This document shows positions 1 to 6,765 of a stretch of DNA of 9,391 nt, piece after piece. The first letter of the stretch is position 1. Each line of letters opens with the position of its first letter. Origin of the DNA: Bacillota bacterium (GTDB lineage Bacteria; Bacillota; UBA4882; UBA8346); NCBI GenBank assembly GCA_023436305.1, contig JAEZJQ010000121.1, forward strand, positions 1-9,391, read 5' to 3'. The notes beneath the pieces were generated by a model. That model worked only from the letters and a program-made list of their open reading frames with translations, did no database searches and was not told the DNA's origin. A program made the translations under genes and the position numbers.

Positions 1-3000
1 TGCAAGAATAAACTAACCTTATGCTGCTTTTTTATGGTTCTCTTTTGCTTTATTTTCGGTTTTATCCCGTTGGCCACGGCTATCAGTGAGCCGGTAGGGG
101 TCACGATTAGTGATTGGGTGCTGGATGAAAATTTGGGATATATCTATGCGGTTTCTACCGATGCGAATGCCCTGTTCTTCATTGGCATGAATGATCTGCA
201 GATCAAAAAACAACTTGCTTTAAACTCGGGGCCTTCGGATTTGGATCTGGCCGCGGGGAAACTATACATTCCTTTATCGGAAAGTAAACAGGTGGTAATC
301 GTCGATACCGCCGCCCAGATCGTGGAGCGAACGATCTTCACCCAAAATAACCCCGTCAAAGTGGCGGTTGACGGTACCAAATTGTTTTATGCGGAATCCG
401 ATAGCGTCGCCAGCGGAGTTTATGCTTACAACCTCGTAAACGACACTGAGGAGAAAACCACGGATCTATATACCAATTACTCATCGCCCGATCTGGCCAT
501 GGACCGGGCCAATCACGTATTGTACATCGCTGAGGATAGTTATGTCGATAAAAATATCGTGGCCATTCGCACCCAGGATTACGTCCAGGTTAGTCGGGCT
601 ACATATGGAGATTGGACCTCCGACTTTTACCGCTTCGAGCGGCGGCTTATCGTCGACGGAGATCAGGTCTTTTGCGCGCAGCGTTCTTTTAACCGGGCCA
701 ACCTGGCTGAGATCAACGGGGAATACCGGGACGGTGTGATTTACGTCCGGGGTGATTATGTATTTTCGCGGACATCCGTATATGACCGGAACCGGTTTGT
801 CGGAATCACCGGCCTGCCGGTGGAAGCAAGCCTTGCATTGATGGATAGTCAGAATAATGTGTATTTATTTGATCCGAATGCCCTTTGCATCCGTAAGGAA
901 ACATTGAATTTGAACCTGGATCCGTCCATGCAGCACCAATATGAAACAGATAAGGTGACCCTGGACGAATCTCTGACCGACTGGGTGTTTGATGAAACCA
1001 ATGGCCGGATTTATGCGGTTTCGGAAGAGACCAACCGGTTGTTATACATCCGGGCCAATGATCTAACGGTGGAGGCCGAGAAATATATCGGCAGCCGTCC
1101 GTCCGATATTGACCTGTATAACGGAACCCTTTATATCGCCCTGGCAGGCGCAACAAAGGTGGCGGTAACCGGAACCGATCCGGCCGGCACTGTCAGCGCA
1201 ATCATCACCCGTTTCAACCCTTACCGGATCGAGGTGGGGCCGGATCAACTCTTTTACACTCAGGAGATGCAGGGCTGCCACGTGGCGGTTCAACAGATCA
1301 GCACCGGGCAGTTTACTGAGATCTTCGGGGCTGAGCCCGGCTCGTTCAGTTCACCCGAATTATGGTTTGACGGGACGAACAATTTGCTCTATATCGCTGA
1401 ATCGGCCAGCACCGCGAGCAATATCTATACCATCCGGACTACCGACTTTAAACAAGTAGACCGGACCACTTACCGGGAAAATTACGGGTTTGATGCTCCA
1501 CTACGGAGGGTCATCGCCGATCAGAACACGGTCTTTTACGAGGGCTGTGCTTTAAATGGCGCCAATCTGGCGGAAATTTACGGGGAATATGACCCCAAAA
1601 ATCCGTATGAGAATAGTTACTATTACTATAGTTCCAAAGGAGTTATCCACGTCCAGGGCAATTACGTTTATGTAAATATTGTGGCTTATGACCGGGATCT
1701 GAACTTCGCCTATGCCAACACCGCCATTTATGACCGGGAAAAATTTGTGAAGCTTGCCGATCTGCCGGTGCCCGCCTCGCTGGCCTTTACGGACAGCCAG
1801 AATGTGACTTACTTGTATGATCCCTATGGTCATACCATTACGAAACAAGTATTCAATCCGTCGCTGGATATAAGCATGCGCCACCAGTATTCGCAAGGCG
1901 TGGCGATTTTGGATGAACCCCTGACGGAATGGGTTTACGACGAGACCCGGGATTATATCTATGCCATTTCCGAAGAGACGAACAAGTTGTTGTACATCCG
2001 GGGCAGTGATCTGATCGTGGAGGGTGAGAAATATATCGGGAGCCAACCCACTGACATCAAGCTGTTGAATGGCAATCTGTATATAGCGTTGTGCGGGTCG
2101 ACCCGGGTGGCGGTAACCGGAACTGCTTTTGACAGCCCCGTCAGTCTGGTCAATTTGAATTTCAATCCTTACATCATTGAAGTGGACCAGGATAAACTGT
2201 ATTATACCGAGGAAGACCAGTGGTGCCGCATCAATGTTTACAATTTGGACACCGGTCAGATTCAAGATCTTTTTAACACCACTCATAATCAATACTATTT
2301 ACCGGACTTGGCTCTGGATCTTGCTAATAATTTACTGTATATCGGGGAAACCGGTTTGACCGGAAGTAAGGTGTATACTATCCGGACTTCCGATCTTACT
2401 GAGATTGACCGGGTCGCTTCCGACGGCGGGTTAAGCATGTACAATCCATATCGGAAAACCATCTTCACCGGTGGAAGCATCTATTGGGAGACACGCCGGT
2501 TTGATGCGTCCCAGCTTCCGAACATCCTCGGGAGTTACGGAGAACGGTTTATTGCGGTATCCGGGAATCAGGTGTTTTGCCCTACGGCCATTTACCGGCG
2601 CGATACCTATCAGAAAGAAATAGTGTTACCCTATAACATTGACCTTGCCGCCCAAGATGGCCTGGGCCGGAATTACTTATATTCGAAGAATACTAACATG
2701 CTCCGCAAATATGAGGACCCGGCCCGGATTAATCCGGTGACCGGGATAAGTCCGGGTTATATACCAAGTTATTTAGAAACATGGTATCCTTATAATTTAT
2801 ATATAACAGCGTATTACAGTGACGGCCAAACCGCCGAAGTCGGTAAGAACGCGACTTATCAAGTCAGTGACCCTACGATTGCCACAGTTAGCCCGGATGG
2901 CGTAATCACCGGAATTAATCCCGGAACCACCCAAATTACCGTTTCTTTTCAGGGGCAGACGGCCACCGCTACCGTAGTGATTGTACCCTGTGCTGTGACC

Positions 3001-3501
3001 CCAACCCCTAAGCCAACAGCGTCTCCTACGCCCACCCCGGTACCGACACCTTCACCAACCCCCGTCCCACCGCTTACTTTCAGTGATGGGTTTGATGATG
3101 AGAACTTCACCACCGGCGGCTGGACAAATAACGGCTGTGATTTTGAATGGCTCAACGCTTACTGGGGTTATTATTCGTGCCGGTTCAGTTACAGCGATTC
3201 TTTGACAAAGGGGATGAGTACCACCGGTTATAGCAATATCCAGGTAAATTATATGCTGATGACCAGCTCCTTCCGGAGTGGAGATCATTTTATCGTGGAA
3301 TGGTACGATGGGTTAACTTGGAACGAACTTGAGGATGTGACGGCAAATAACGCGTGGACGGCCAAAACGTGGAGTCTGCCTGCATCGGCCTGGAATAACG
3401 GCAGTTTTATGTTGAGGTTCAGAGCGGTTTTAAGCAGGAAAAGCACGTTCGCGTATTTGGATGAGGTGGATATTACGGGTGTTCCTCTGGGAAACCTTTA
3501 A
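1..3501 (+). CDS. Large secreted surface protein with three propeller-like repeats, Big_2-like and jelly-roll domains; 5' end outside the window
   Basis: The frame is open to base 1. The first in-window ATG (34) falls inside a hydrophobic stretch, and in-frame codons before it encode Lys-containing sequence (CKNKLTLCCFF), which looks like the n-region of a signal peptide. The real start is therefore probably just upstream of the window, with cleavage after ATA near residue 16 (numbering from ATG 34). Residues ~20-905 are three homologous ~290-316-residue repeats rich in YIYAVS, LYIAE and KLFYTEE-type strands, as in beta-propellers. Residues ~940-984 match a bacterial Ig-like Big_2 domain (SDPTIATVSPDGVITGINPG). 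A Pro/Thr linker follows (~990-1012), then a ~140-residue jelly-roll-like domain with FSDGFDDENF, FIVEWYDG and AYLDEVDITG, which are common in exported bacterial proteins. No LPXTG, S-layer homology or C-terminal membrane segment is visible, so it is probably secreted or bound non-covalently. The ligand is unknown. Domain calls are by eye. Confidence 0.85.
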   Translation, partial: CKNKLTLCCFFMVLFCFIFGFIPLATAISEPVGVTISDWVLDENLGYIYAVSTDANALFFIGMNDLQIKKQLALNSGPSDLDLAAGKLYIPLSESKQVVIVDTAAQIVERTIFTQNNPVKVAVDGTKLFYAESDSVASGVYAYNLVNDTEEKTTDLYTNYSSPDLAMDRANHVLYIAEDSYVDKNIVAIRTQDYVQVSRATYGDWTSDFYRFERRLIVDGDQVFCAQRSFNRANLAEINGEYRDGVIYVRGDYVFSRTSVYDRNRFVGITGLPVEASLALMDSQNNVYLFDPNALCIRKETLNLNLDPSMQHQYETDKVTLDESLTDWVFDETNGRIYAVSEETNRLLYIRANDLTVEAEKYIGSRPSDIDLYNGTLYIALAGATKVAVTGTDPAGTVSAIITRFNPYRIEVGPDQLFYTQEMQGCHVAVQQISTGQFTEIFGAEPGSFSSPELWFDGTNNLLYIAESASTASNIYTIRTTDFKQVDRTTYRENYGFDAPLRRVIADQNTVFYEGCALNGANLAEIYGEYDPKNPYENSYYYYSSKGVIHVQGNYVYVNIVAYDRDLNFAYANTAIYDREKFVKLADLPVPASLAFTDSQNVTYLYDPYGHTITKQVFNPSLDISMRHQYSQGVAILDEPLTEWVYDETRDYIYAISEETNKLLYIRGSDLIVEGEKYIGSQPTDIKLLNGNLYIALCGSTRVAVTGTAFDSPVSLVNLNFNPYIIEVDQDKLYYTEEDQWCRINVYNLDTGQIQDLFNTTHNQYYLPDLALDLANNLLYIGETGLTGSKVYTIRTSDLTEIDRVASDGGLSMYNPYRKTIFTGGSIYWETRRFDASQLPNILGSYGERFIAVSGNQVFCPTAIYRRDTYQKEIVLPYNIDLAAQDGLGRNYLYSKNTNMLRKYEDPARINPVTGISPGYIPSYLETWYPYNLYITAYYSDGQTAEVGKNATYQVSDPTIATVSPDGVITGINPGTTQITVSFQGQTATATVVIVPCAVTPTPKPTASPTPTPVPTPSPTPVPPLTFSDGFDDENFTTGGWTNNGCDFEWLNAYWGYYSCRFSYSDSLTKGMSTTGYSNIQVNYMLMTSSFRSGDHFIVEWYDGLTWNELEDVTANNAWTAKTWSLPASAWNNGSFMLRFRAVLSRKSTFAYLDEVDITGVPLGNL
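88..2730 (+). repeat. Three internal homologous coding repeats (propeller units) of the secreted protein
   Basis: The repeats are marked by the same opening motif: ISDWVLDENLGYIYAVS (Trp at residue 28), LTDWVFDETNGRIYAVS (Trp 317) and LTEWVYDETRDYIYAIS (Trp 633). Each then carries a GxxPSDIDL/PTDIKL motif, an FNPYxIEV-type motif, an LAxDxxNxLLYI motif and a NLAEIxGEY-type motif. Repeats 1 and 2 end in SMxHQY. Spacings are 289 and 316 residues; the second repeat has an extra Tyr-rich segment of about 27 residues (DPKNPYENSYYYYSSKGV). Repeats 2 and 3 are much closer to each other at DNA level (for example around 1021-1095 and 1969-2043) than either is to repeat 1, which suggests a later duplication of that unit. 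Confidence 0.8.
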
Positions 3502-3553
3502 AAGGGATTGGCTTTTTGAATGATTGATGACGAATTGAGGGATACGATTTTAG

Positions 3554-3745
3554 GCGGGGAGTGGAAAATCCACTCCTTGTTTTTTATAGATCCTCGATGG
3601 CTCCAGGCTGTACATGGCCTTGCGGTGGAATGCTGCGGGATTTAAAATGGCGCTTACATCGTGTAAGCGCCTCTGAGGCGATTGCTGAATGCCCTCGGCG
3701 TCGGCTTCCGTGTTGGCGACAAGAGTGAGATAGTTAGTTTTAAAA
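3554..3745 (+). repeat. Multi-hairpin dispersed repeat, copy 1 (5' part degenerate)
   Basis: Aligned with copy 2, this copy matches from the GCTCCAGG segment (about 3599) to the end of GAGTGAGATAGTTAGTTTT (about 3742). It has the perfect 10-bp hairpin GGCGCTTACA-TCG-TGTAAGCGCC (3649-3671). The Rho-independent terminator just before it may be its remnant hairpin 1; hairpin 2 is missing. The AAAACA-TCC-TGTTTT hairpin of copies 2 and 3 is also missing. Its last 31 bases (3715-3745) are identical to 3983-4013. Confidence 0.75.
3558..3585 (+). terminator. Rho-independent terminator of the secreted-protein gene
   Basis: A perfect 8-bp stem GGAGTGGA / TCCACTCC closes an AAA loop and is followed by TTGTTTTTT. 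It lies 57 bases after the stop codon of the large gene. The GGAGTG/CACTCC core is shared with hairpin 1 of the dispersed repeat, so this terminator may derive from a repeat copy. Confidence 0.85.
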
Positions 3746-4016
3746 GGATTGTTGGGTCAAAATGGTTTGCCGTTAAGGAGTGAGCGGCCACTCCTTAACA
3801 ATCCAGCCGCGAGGGGCGTTGCCCCTTCGAACCCTGATAGCTCCAGGCCGTCCATGGCCTTGCGGTGGAGTGCTGCGCGATTTAAAATGGCGCTTACATC
3901 GTGTAAGCGCCTCTGGGGCGTGTAATTAGGGTCGACGGCTTAAAACATCCTGTTTTCGTGCCGCGGCGCCGACTTCCGTGCCGGCGACAAGAGTGAGATA
4001 GTTAGTTTTAAAAAGT
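3746..4016 (+). repeat. Multi-hairpin dispersed repeat, copy 2 (most complete)
   Basis: This copy has six potential hairpins in order: H1, TTAAGGAGTG / CACTCCTTAA with loop AGCGGC (3773-3798); H2, AGGGGC-GTT-GCCCCT (3812-3826); H3, AGGCC / GGCCT (3845-3860); H4, a perfect 10-bp stem with TCG loop (3889-3911); H5, AAAACA-TCC-TGTTTT (3942-3956); and H6, CGCCGAC / GCCGGCG with loop TTCCGT and one mismatch (3967-3986). No convincing protein is encoded on either strand. It is the reference copy for the family; the boundaries are approximate, set by where similarity with the other copies starts and stops. Confidence 0.8.
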
Positions 4017-4102
4017 TTTATGTTCATCGCCGGGGGCTTTGTGTTTAAAACCTCTTTTAAAGCTTAAAATCAAAAATTAAAAAATCAGAAAACATAGAGC
4101 AA
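4017..4102. other. AT-rich spacer between repeat copies 2 and 3
   Basis: This stretch has no gene. It includes a small perfect dyad TTTAAAA-CCTC-TTTTAAA (4044-4061) and then an A-rich run. It accounts for most of the difference in spacing between successive H4 hairpins (240 bases between copies 1 and 2, 361 between copies 2 and 3). No promoter is convincing. Confidence 0.5.
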
Positions 4103-4366
4103 GGATTTTTGGGTCAAATTGTTTTGCCGTTATACGAGGAGTGTGCGGCCACTCCTTAACAATCCAGCCGCGAGGGGCTTTGCCCCTTTGAACCCTAATA
4201 GCTTCAGGCCGTCCATGGCCTTGCGGTGGAGTGCTGCGCGATTTAAAATGGCGCTTACATCGTGTAGCGCCTCTGGGGCGTGAGTTTATAGGGCCGACGG
4301 CGTAAAACATCCTGTTTTCGTGCCGCGACGCCGACTTCCGTGTCGGCGGTTAAAAGATTTTAGGGT
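4103..4366 (+). repeat. Multi-hairpin dispersed repeat, copy 3
   Basis: This copy is collinear with copy 2 over nearly all of its length. H1 is shortened to AGGAGTG / CACTCCT with loop TGCGGC, because the left flank reads TATACG instead of TTA. H2 keeps its stem but has loop TTT. H4 (4250-4271) has lost one A on the right arm. H5 (AAAACA-TCC-TGTTTT) is unchanged, and H6 is a perfect CGCCGAC-TTCCGT-GTCGGCG. An AT-rich spacer (4017-4102), not present between copies 1 and 2, separates it from copy 2. Confidence 0.8.
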
Positions 4367-4382
4367 GAAAAAGGGGATACTT

Positions 4383-4442
4383 ATGCGAGACAGGGAGGTT
4401 GAGCACGTAGGATGGAGCTTCTTCGATGAAATAAAGCCATGA
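4383..4442 (+). CDS. Possible 19-residue micro-ORF
   Basis: ATG at 4383 is preceded by AAAAAGGGG with suitable spacing, and the frame runs 19 codons (MRDREVEHVGW...DEIKP) to TGA. It lies between repeat copy 3 and the 3' end of the minus-strand gene. The only support is the ribosome binding site, and an ORF this short arises easily by chance. No known peptide is recognised. Confidence 0.15.
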   Translation: MRDREVEHVGWSFFDEIKP

Positions 4443-4487
4443 TAAGTTAACACAAACTGGGAATGGTTATGATTTAAGTTTCACACT

Positions 4488-5309
4488 TCAAACTTCACAA
4501 TTTGTTATATTCTCTCCTTCCTTGATACACAGGCCCCATTGGGGATCTTCGTAGATGGTTAGATACTTCAAATGATGGGCCAGGCGGAGGGTGGAGAGAA
4601 CTTCACTGGGGTGGCGGGCGGTGGCTTGGGCGGCGATCGTCAGGTAGCTTTGGAGGGGGACGGGGTTTCCGGTGGAGGCGGCGCGGTGGTGGATGTGGGA
4701 GCGGTGGAAGTAGCGGGCGGCTTCCGTGGCGCGGCGGAGGTCAAGCTGGCTGATGGTGTCGGTGTCCACGGCCAGAAGCGTTTCAAGGGCGTCTTGGCGG
4801 TGGGTTGAGGGGTTGGGTGGGGGGAGTTGGAGGAGGTCTTCGAGATATTGGTGGATGTCGGCGTATTGATGGCTGATGGTGGCGGGGCCGGTTTGGGGGG
4901 AGATGAGGTAGGATAGTTTATTTTTGCGCTTGATGAGCCGGAGCAGGGGGATGATCTCCGGGGAACCGGCGACGATCACAAAGATATCGATGGTGGGGTT
5001 TTCGTAGAGATCGGCGAGGGCCCGGGCGGTTAGCTCCAAAGCGGGAGAGACGGGTTCGCGGTCCGGATGATGGTGGGGCAGGAGGATCATGGATTGGAGC
5101 AGGTTTTGGCGCAGCATGGCTTCGGAATTTGTGGCGGAGCTGCCGAAGATGAGGGTGTCCATGGTTTGGATGCTATTTTTAGCCAGGTGGGTTTGGATGC
5201 GGTGGAGGATTTCCGGCTCGGGAAGATCCTGGCCGTAGGATTGGAGCAGGGCCAGGATGGGTTCACGGATGGCGTAAAGATGTGCGTTCCAGGGTTGGGG
5301 GCCGGACAT
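4488..5309 (-). CDS. NYN/PIN-like domain protein with apparently degenerate active site and winged-helix-like C-terminus
   Basis: This is a 273-residue protein on the minus strand. The start is firm: AAGGAGG lies seven bases before the ATG. Residues ~90-160 (TARALADLYENPTIDIFVIV, AGSPEIIPLLRLIKRKNKL, then a helix ending HQYLEDLL) follow the pattern of the second half of NYN (LabA/DUF88, PIN-like) domains. There a D-x-hhhhSGDxDFxPLV stretch carries catalytic acids and a stretch ending YLEDL closes the fold. Here SGDxD is replaced by AGSPE, and the N-terminal D-x-x-N motif is not evident, so nuclease activity is doubtful. Residues ~215-265 look like a winged helix (SEVLSTLRLAHHLKYLTI followed by a beta-hairpin), possibly nucleic-acid binding. 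The coding strand is C-rich, giving many His, Pro, Gln and Thr. It is divergent from the XRE gene. The family call is by eye; an unrelated Rossmann-like protein is possible. Confidence 0.6.
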   Translation of the reverse strand: MSGPQPWNAHLYAIREPILALLQSYGQDLPEPEILHRIQTHLAKNSIQTMDTLIFGSSATNSEAMLRQNLLQSMILLPHHHPDREPVSPALELTARALADLYENPTIDIFVIVAGSPEIIPLLRLIKRKNKLSYLISPQTGPATISHQYADIHQYLEDLLQLPPPNPSTHRQDALETLLAVDTDTISQLDLRRATEAARYFHRSHIHHRAASTGNPVPLQSYLTIAAQATARHPSEVLSTLRLAHHLKYLTIYEDPQWGLCIKEGENITNCEV

Positions 5310-5361
5310 GGTGGTCCTCCTTCTTTTTTTTACCTTTTTTGCTTTATTTACTCTTTTTATA

Positions 5362-5370
5362 TGGTATAAT
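5362..5370 (+). promoter_or_regulatory. Extended -10 promoter candidate in the divergent intergenic region
   Basis: TGGTATAAT fits the extended -10 consensus TGnTATAAT. No good -35 box is seen at 17 bases, but extended -10 promoters often do without one. It would start transcription near 5377, about 150 bases before the XRE gene. The same AT-rich block also offers weak minus-strand -10 candidates (ATATAA, TATTAT) for the NYN-like gene, so the two promoters may overlap. This is sequence pattern only. Confidence 0.35.
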
Positions 5371-5484
5371 AAAATTTGGTTGAAAATTTAGGGAATAGGA
5401 AAACCAGGGCGCAAATTTTAGGTTTGGGCCTGGGGGTTTGGCGTTGTGCGTTTTATTTTTGAATAGTTCATTAAATTACAGTCA

Positions 5485-5490
5485 TATTAT
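5485..5490 (+). promoter_or_regulatory. Second -10 candidate nearer the XRE gene
   Basis: TATTAT lies 40 bases before the XRE start codon. The only -35-like box, TTGAAT at 5459-5464, is 20 bases away, longer than optimal. It is an alternative to the extended -10 further upstream. Autoregulation by the XRE protein would be usual for this family, but no clear operator dyad was found. Confidence 0.2.
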
Positions 5491-5529
5491 ATCCAAAATC
5501 AGAACCGAAATCAAGGGGGAAATTTTATT

Positions 5530-5922
5530 TTGGAACCAAAACTTGAAACAATCGGTCAAAGGCTGCGAGCGTTACGAGCCGCACATAATTTGACGATTCC
5601 GGAGGTTCATCGGAAAACCGGGATCTCCAAAGGAAATTTAAGTGCCATTGAAACCGATAAGAATAATCCTTCCGCGAATGCGTTGATTCAGTTGTCGGAG
5701 CTTTATGGGGTTACGGTGGATTGGATTTTGTTTGGGGAAAGAACGAATCAGCCGAAAGGCATTTCTGTAAAGCTTTCCAGCTTGGAATTGGTTAATCTCT
5801 TTTCAAGAATTAATGAACTTTGGGAGCAGGGGGACGAGCGGATCAGAGGTTGGGTGATAATTCAATTAGAGAATGCGTTTCCGAAGGTTGCGGAGCAGAT
5901 AAAGAAAGAGAAACAGAAATAG
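5530..5922 (+). CDS. XRE-family helix-turn-helix transcriptional regulator
   Basis: This is a 130-residue protein starting with TTG, preceded by AAGGGGG about ten bases upstream. Residues ~7-66 form a Cro/CI-type helix-turn-helix: IGQRLRALRAAHNLTIPEV, then KTGISKGNLSAIETDKNNPS (the recognition-helix region) and ALIQLSELYGVTVDWILFGE, ending in the WILFGE motif typical of SinR/XRE proteins. The remaining ~60 residues (SSLELVNLFSRINELWEQGD and on) are helical and may dimerise. It binds DNA in the cytoplasm; the target is unknown. The next gene begins 18 bases downstream, so the pair is probably an operon. It could control its own promoter or the neighbouring restriction gene, but that is inference. 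Confidence 0.85.
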   Translation: MEPKLETIGQRLRALRAAHNLTIPEVHRKTGISKGNLSAIETDKNNPSANALIQLSELYGVTVDWILFGERTNQPKGISVKLSSLELVNLFSRINELWEQGDERIRGWVIIQLENAFPKVAEQIKKEKQK

Positions 5923-5940
5923 CTGGAATCAGAGGTTGAT

Positions 5941-6264
5941 ATGGCAATGAAGACGGGGCAGGATCGGACAAGGGATTTCTGGAGAAATATCAAACGAGCG
6001 AAAGATATGAGTTCATATATTCCTAACTATTCGGTTTCTAAAGGGGTTAGACCTTATGATTTTTCGAAGGCGACTATATCTGGTGCCCTAAATTATTTGT
6101 TAAATGGATTATTGATAATTGGTTTTGCCATTGTGGCATTTTTATATACTTTTTATACATCATTGGTTTTGGCTATATTGGTCTTTTTGGCGGTAACGGG
6201 AGTTGGGTTATTATTTATATTGGCCGGGGTTAGGGTTTGGATGCATGCCAAAAGACGAAGATAA
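5941..6264 (+). CDS. Small membrane protein with two predicted transmembrane helices
   Basis: This is a 107-residue protein whose ATG follows AGAGG at suitable spacing, 18 bases after the XRE gene, so the two are probably co-transcribed. The N-terminal ~45 residues are soluble and basic (RTRDFWRNIKRAKD). Residues ~47-70 and ~74-99 are strongly hydrophobic, and the protein ends in a basic MHAKRRR tail. Positive charges on both ends suggest a hairpin with both termini in the cytoplasm. No family is recognised. Pairing with an XRE regulator resembles regulator/membrane-protein cassettes and some toxin-antitoxin or immunity pairs, but no motif supports that. Base composition becomes AT-rich within this gene. 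Confidence 0.7.
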   Translation: MAMKTGQDRTRDFWRNIKRAKDMSSYIPNYSVSKGVRPYDFSKATISGALNYLLNGLLIIGFAIVAFLYTFYTSLVLAILVFLAVTGVGLLFILAGVRVWMHAKRRR

Positions 6265-6452
6265 CATTTCGACCCGTTTTTTGACCAGAATGGTTAGAAG
6301 TTATTGGTGAAATAACCAAGTGAGTCAAGCATCGTATTAATTTGAAACTACTTAACAAAAAAGAGCCATCATTAACATTAAAAACAATCATTCCTTTCCA
6401 TTAACAGTATTCTCATGGACGATCTTGGAACCTAATATTTTTCTAAAAACAC
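6265..6452. other. AT-rich intergenic stretch
   Basis: No ORF of note, RNA or strong terminator is seen. Only weak dyads are present (GGTTA...TAACC around 6291-6319, TTGGT / ACCAA within it). The composition matches the following ORF and the mrr gene rather than the large secreted-protein gene. Confidence 0.4.
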
Positions 6453-6710
6453 TTGATAAGTCAGCATTTTACCATCCACGGAACAGGAGTCCCTATTGAA
6501 ATTAGGGGATTTTTTAATGTTCATCAATTGCACGAAGGCGAACGAAAAGACATCATTCTTGAACATAACAAAATTCAATATCAGGCTCACATAGAAATGA
6601 AAAGTACTGATACCCTTAGAACTAGAATGTTTTGGAGAGCGGACTTTTTTCAGTTATTAAAGGAATCTCTTCCAAAATGGTATGATTTTTTTCACAAGAG
6701 GTTATCTTGA
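6453..6710 (+). CDS. Hypothetical 85-residue protein, possibly a gene fragment
   Basis: The frame opens after TAA at 6444-6446 and the only reasonable initiator is TTG at 6453, which has no Shine-Dalgarno sequence. The protein looks like real coding sequence: IRGFFNVHQLHEGERKDIIL, EHNKIQYQAHIE, LRTRMFWRADFFQLLKESLP and an aromatic, basic end. The strand pattern (hhh-EHNxxxYxAHIE followed by TRMFW and a helix) is reminiscent of small beta domains attached to HNH or other restriction-type nucleases, but I cannot name the family. The missing ribosome binding site and its place just before an mrr gene suggest a remnant of a longer restriction-related gene. Function unknown. Confidence 0.45.
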   Translation: MISQHFTIHGTGVPIEIRGFFNVHQLHEGERKDIILEHNKIQYQAHIEMKSTDTLRTRMFWRADFFQLLKESLPKWYDFFHKRLS

Positions 6711-6765
6711 AAAGATTGGGGGTGAAATTCACTTAATACTGAACACAGAGCTTAGGGAGAAGGAA

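Noticed and set aside
1552..2292. 246-residue open frame antisense to the secreted-protein gene
   Set aside because: It lies wholly inside a well-supported coding region and is an Ile/Val/Gly-rich antisense reading of the beta-repeat sequence. No ribosome binding site or family pattern.
4077..4310. 77-residue minus-strand open frame in repeat copy 3
   Set aside because: It is built from the hairpin repeat; other copies do not keep the frame, and the structure explains the conservation better.
3554..4366. Possible CRISPR array in the repeated region
   Set aside because: Units are about 240-360 bases apart, themselves over 150 bases long and divergent, with no short uniform repeats or unique spacers of equal size.
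4572..5369. Plus-strand Gly/Val-rich frames (4572-4808 and 5067-5369) opposite the NYN-like gene
   Set aside because: They are antisense readings of a C-rich coding strand; low complexity and no ribosome binding site.
5308..5391. 27-residue hydrophobic plus-strand frame starting at the ATG opposite the NYN-like start
   Set aside because: It arises from the T-rich promoter stretch, overlaps the ribosome binding site of the divergent gene, and has no Shine-Dalgarno of its own.
5530..6264. Classical toxin-antitoxin operon
   Set aside because: The XRE protein could be an antitoxin, but the partner is a plain two-helix membrane protein without a known toxin motif, so only a generic operon is claimed.
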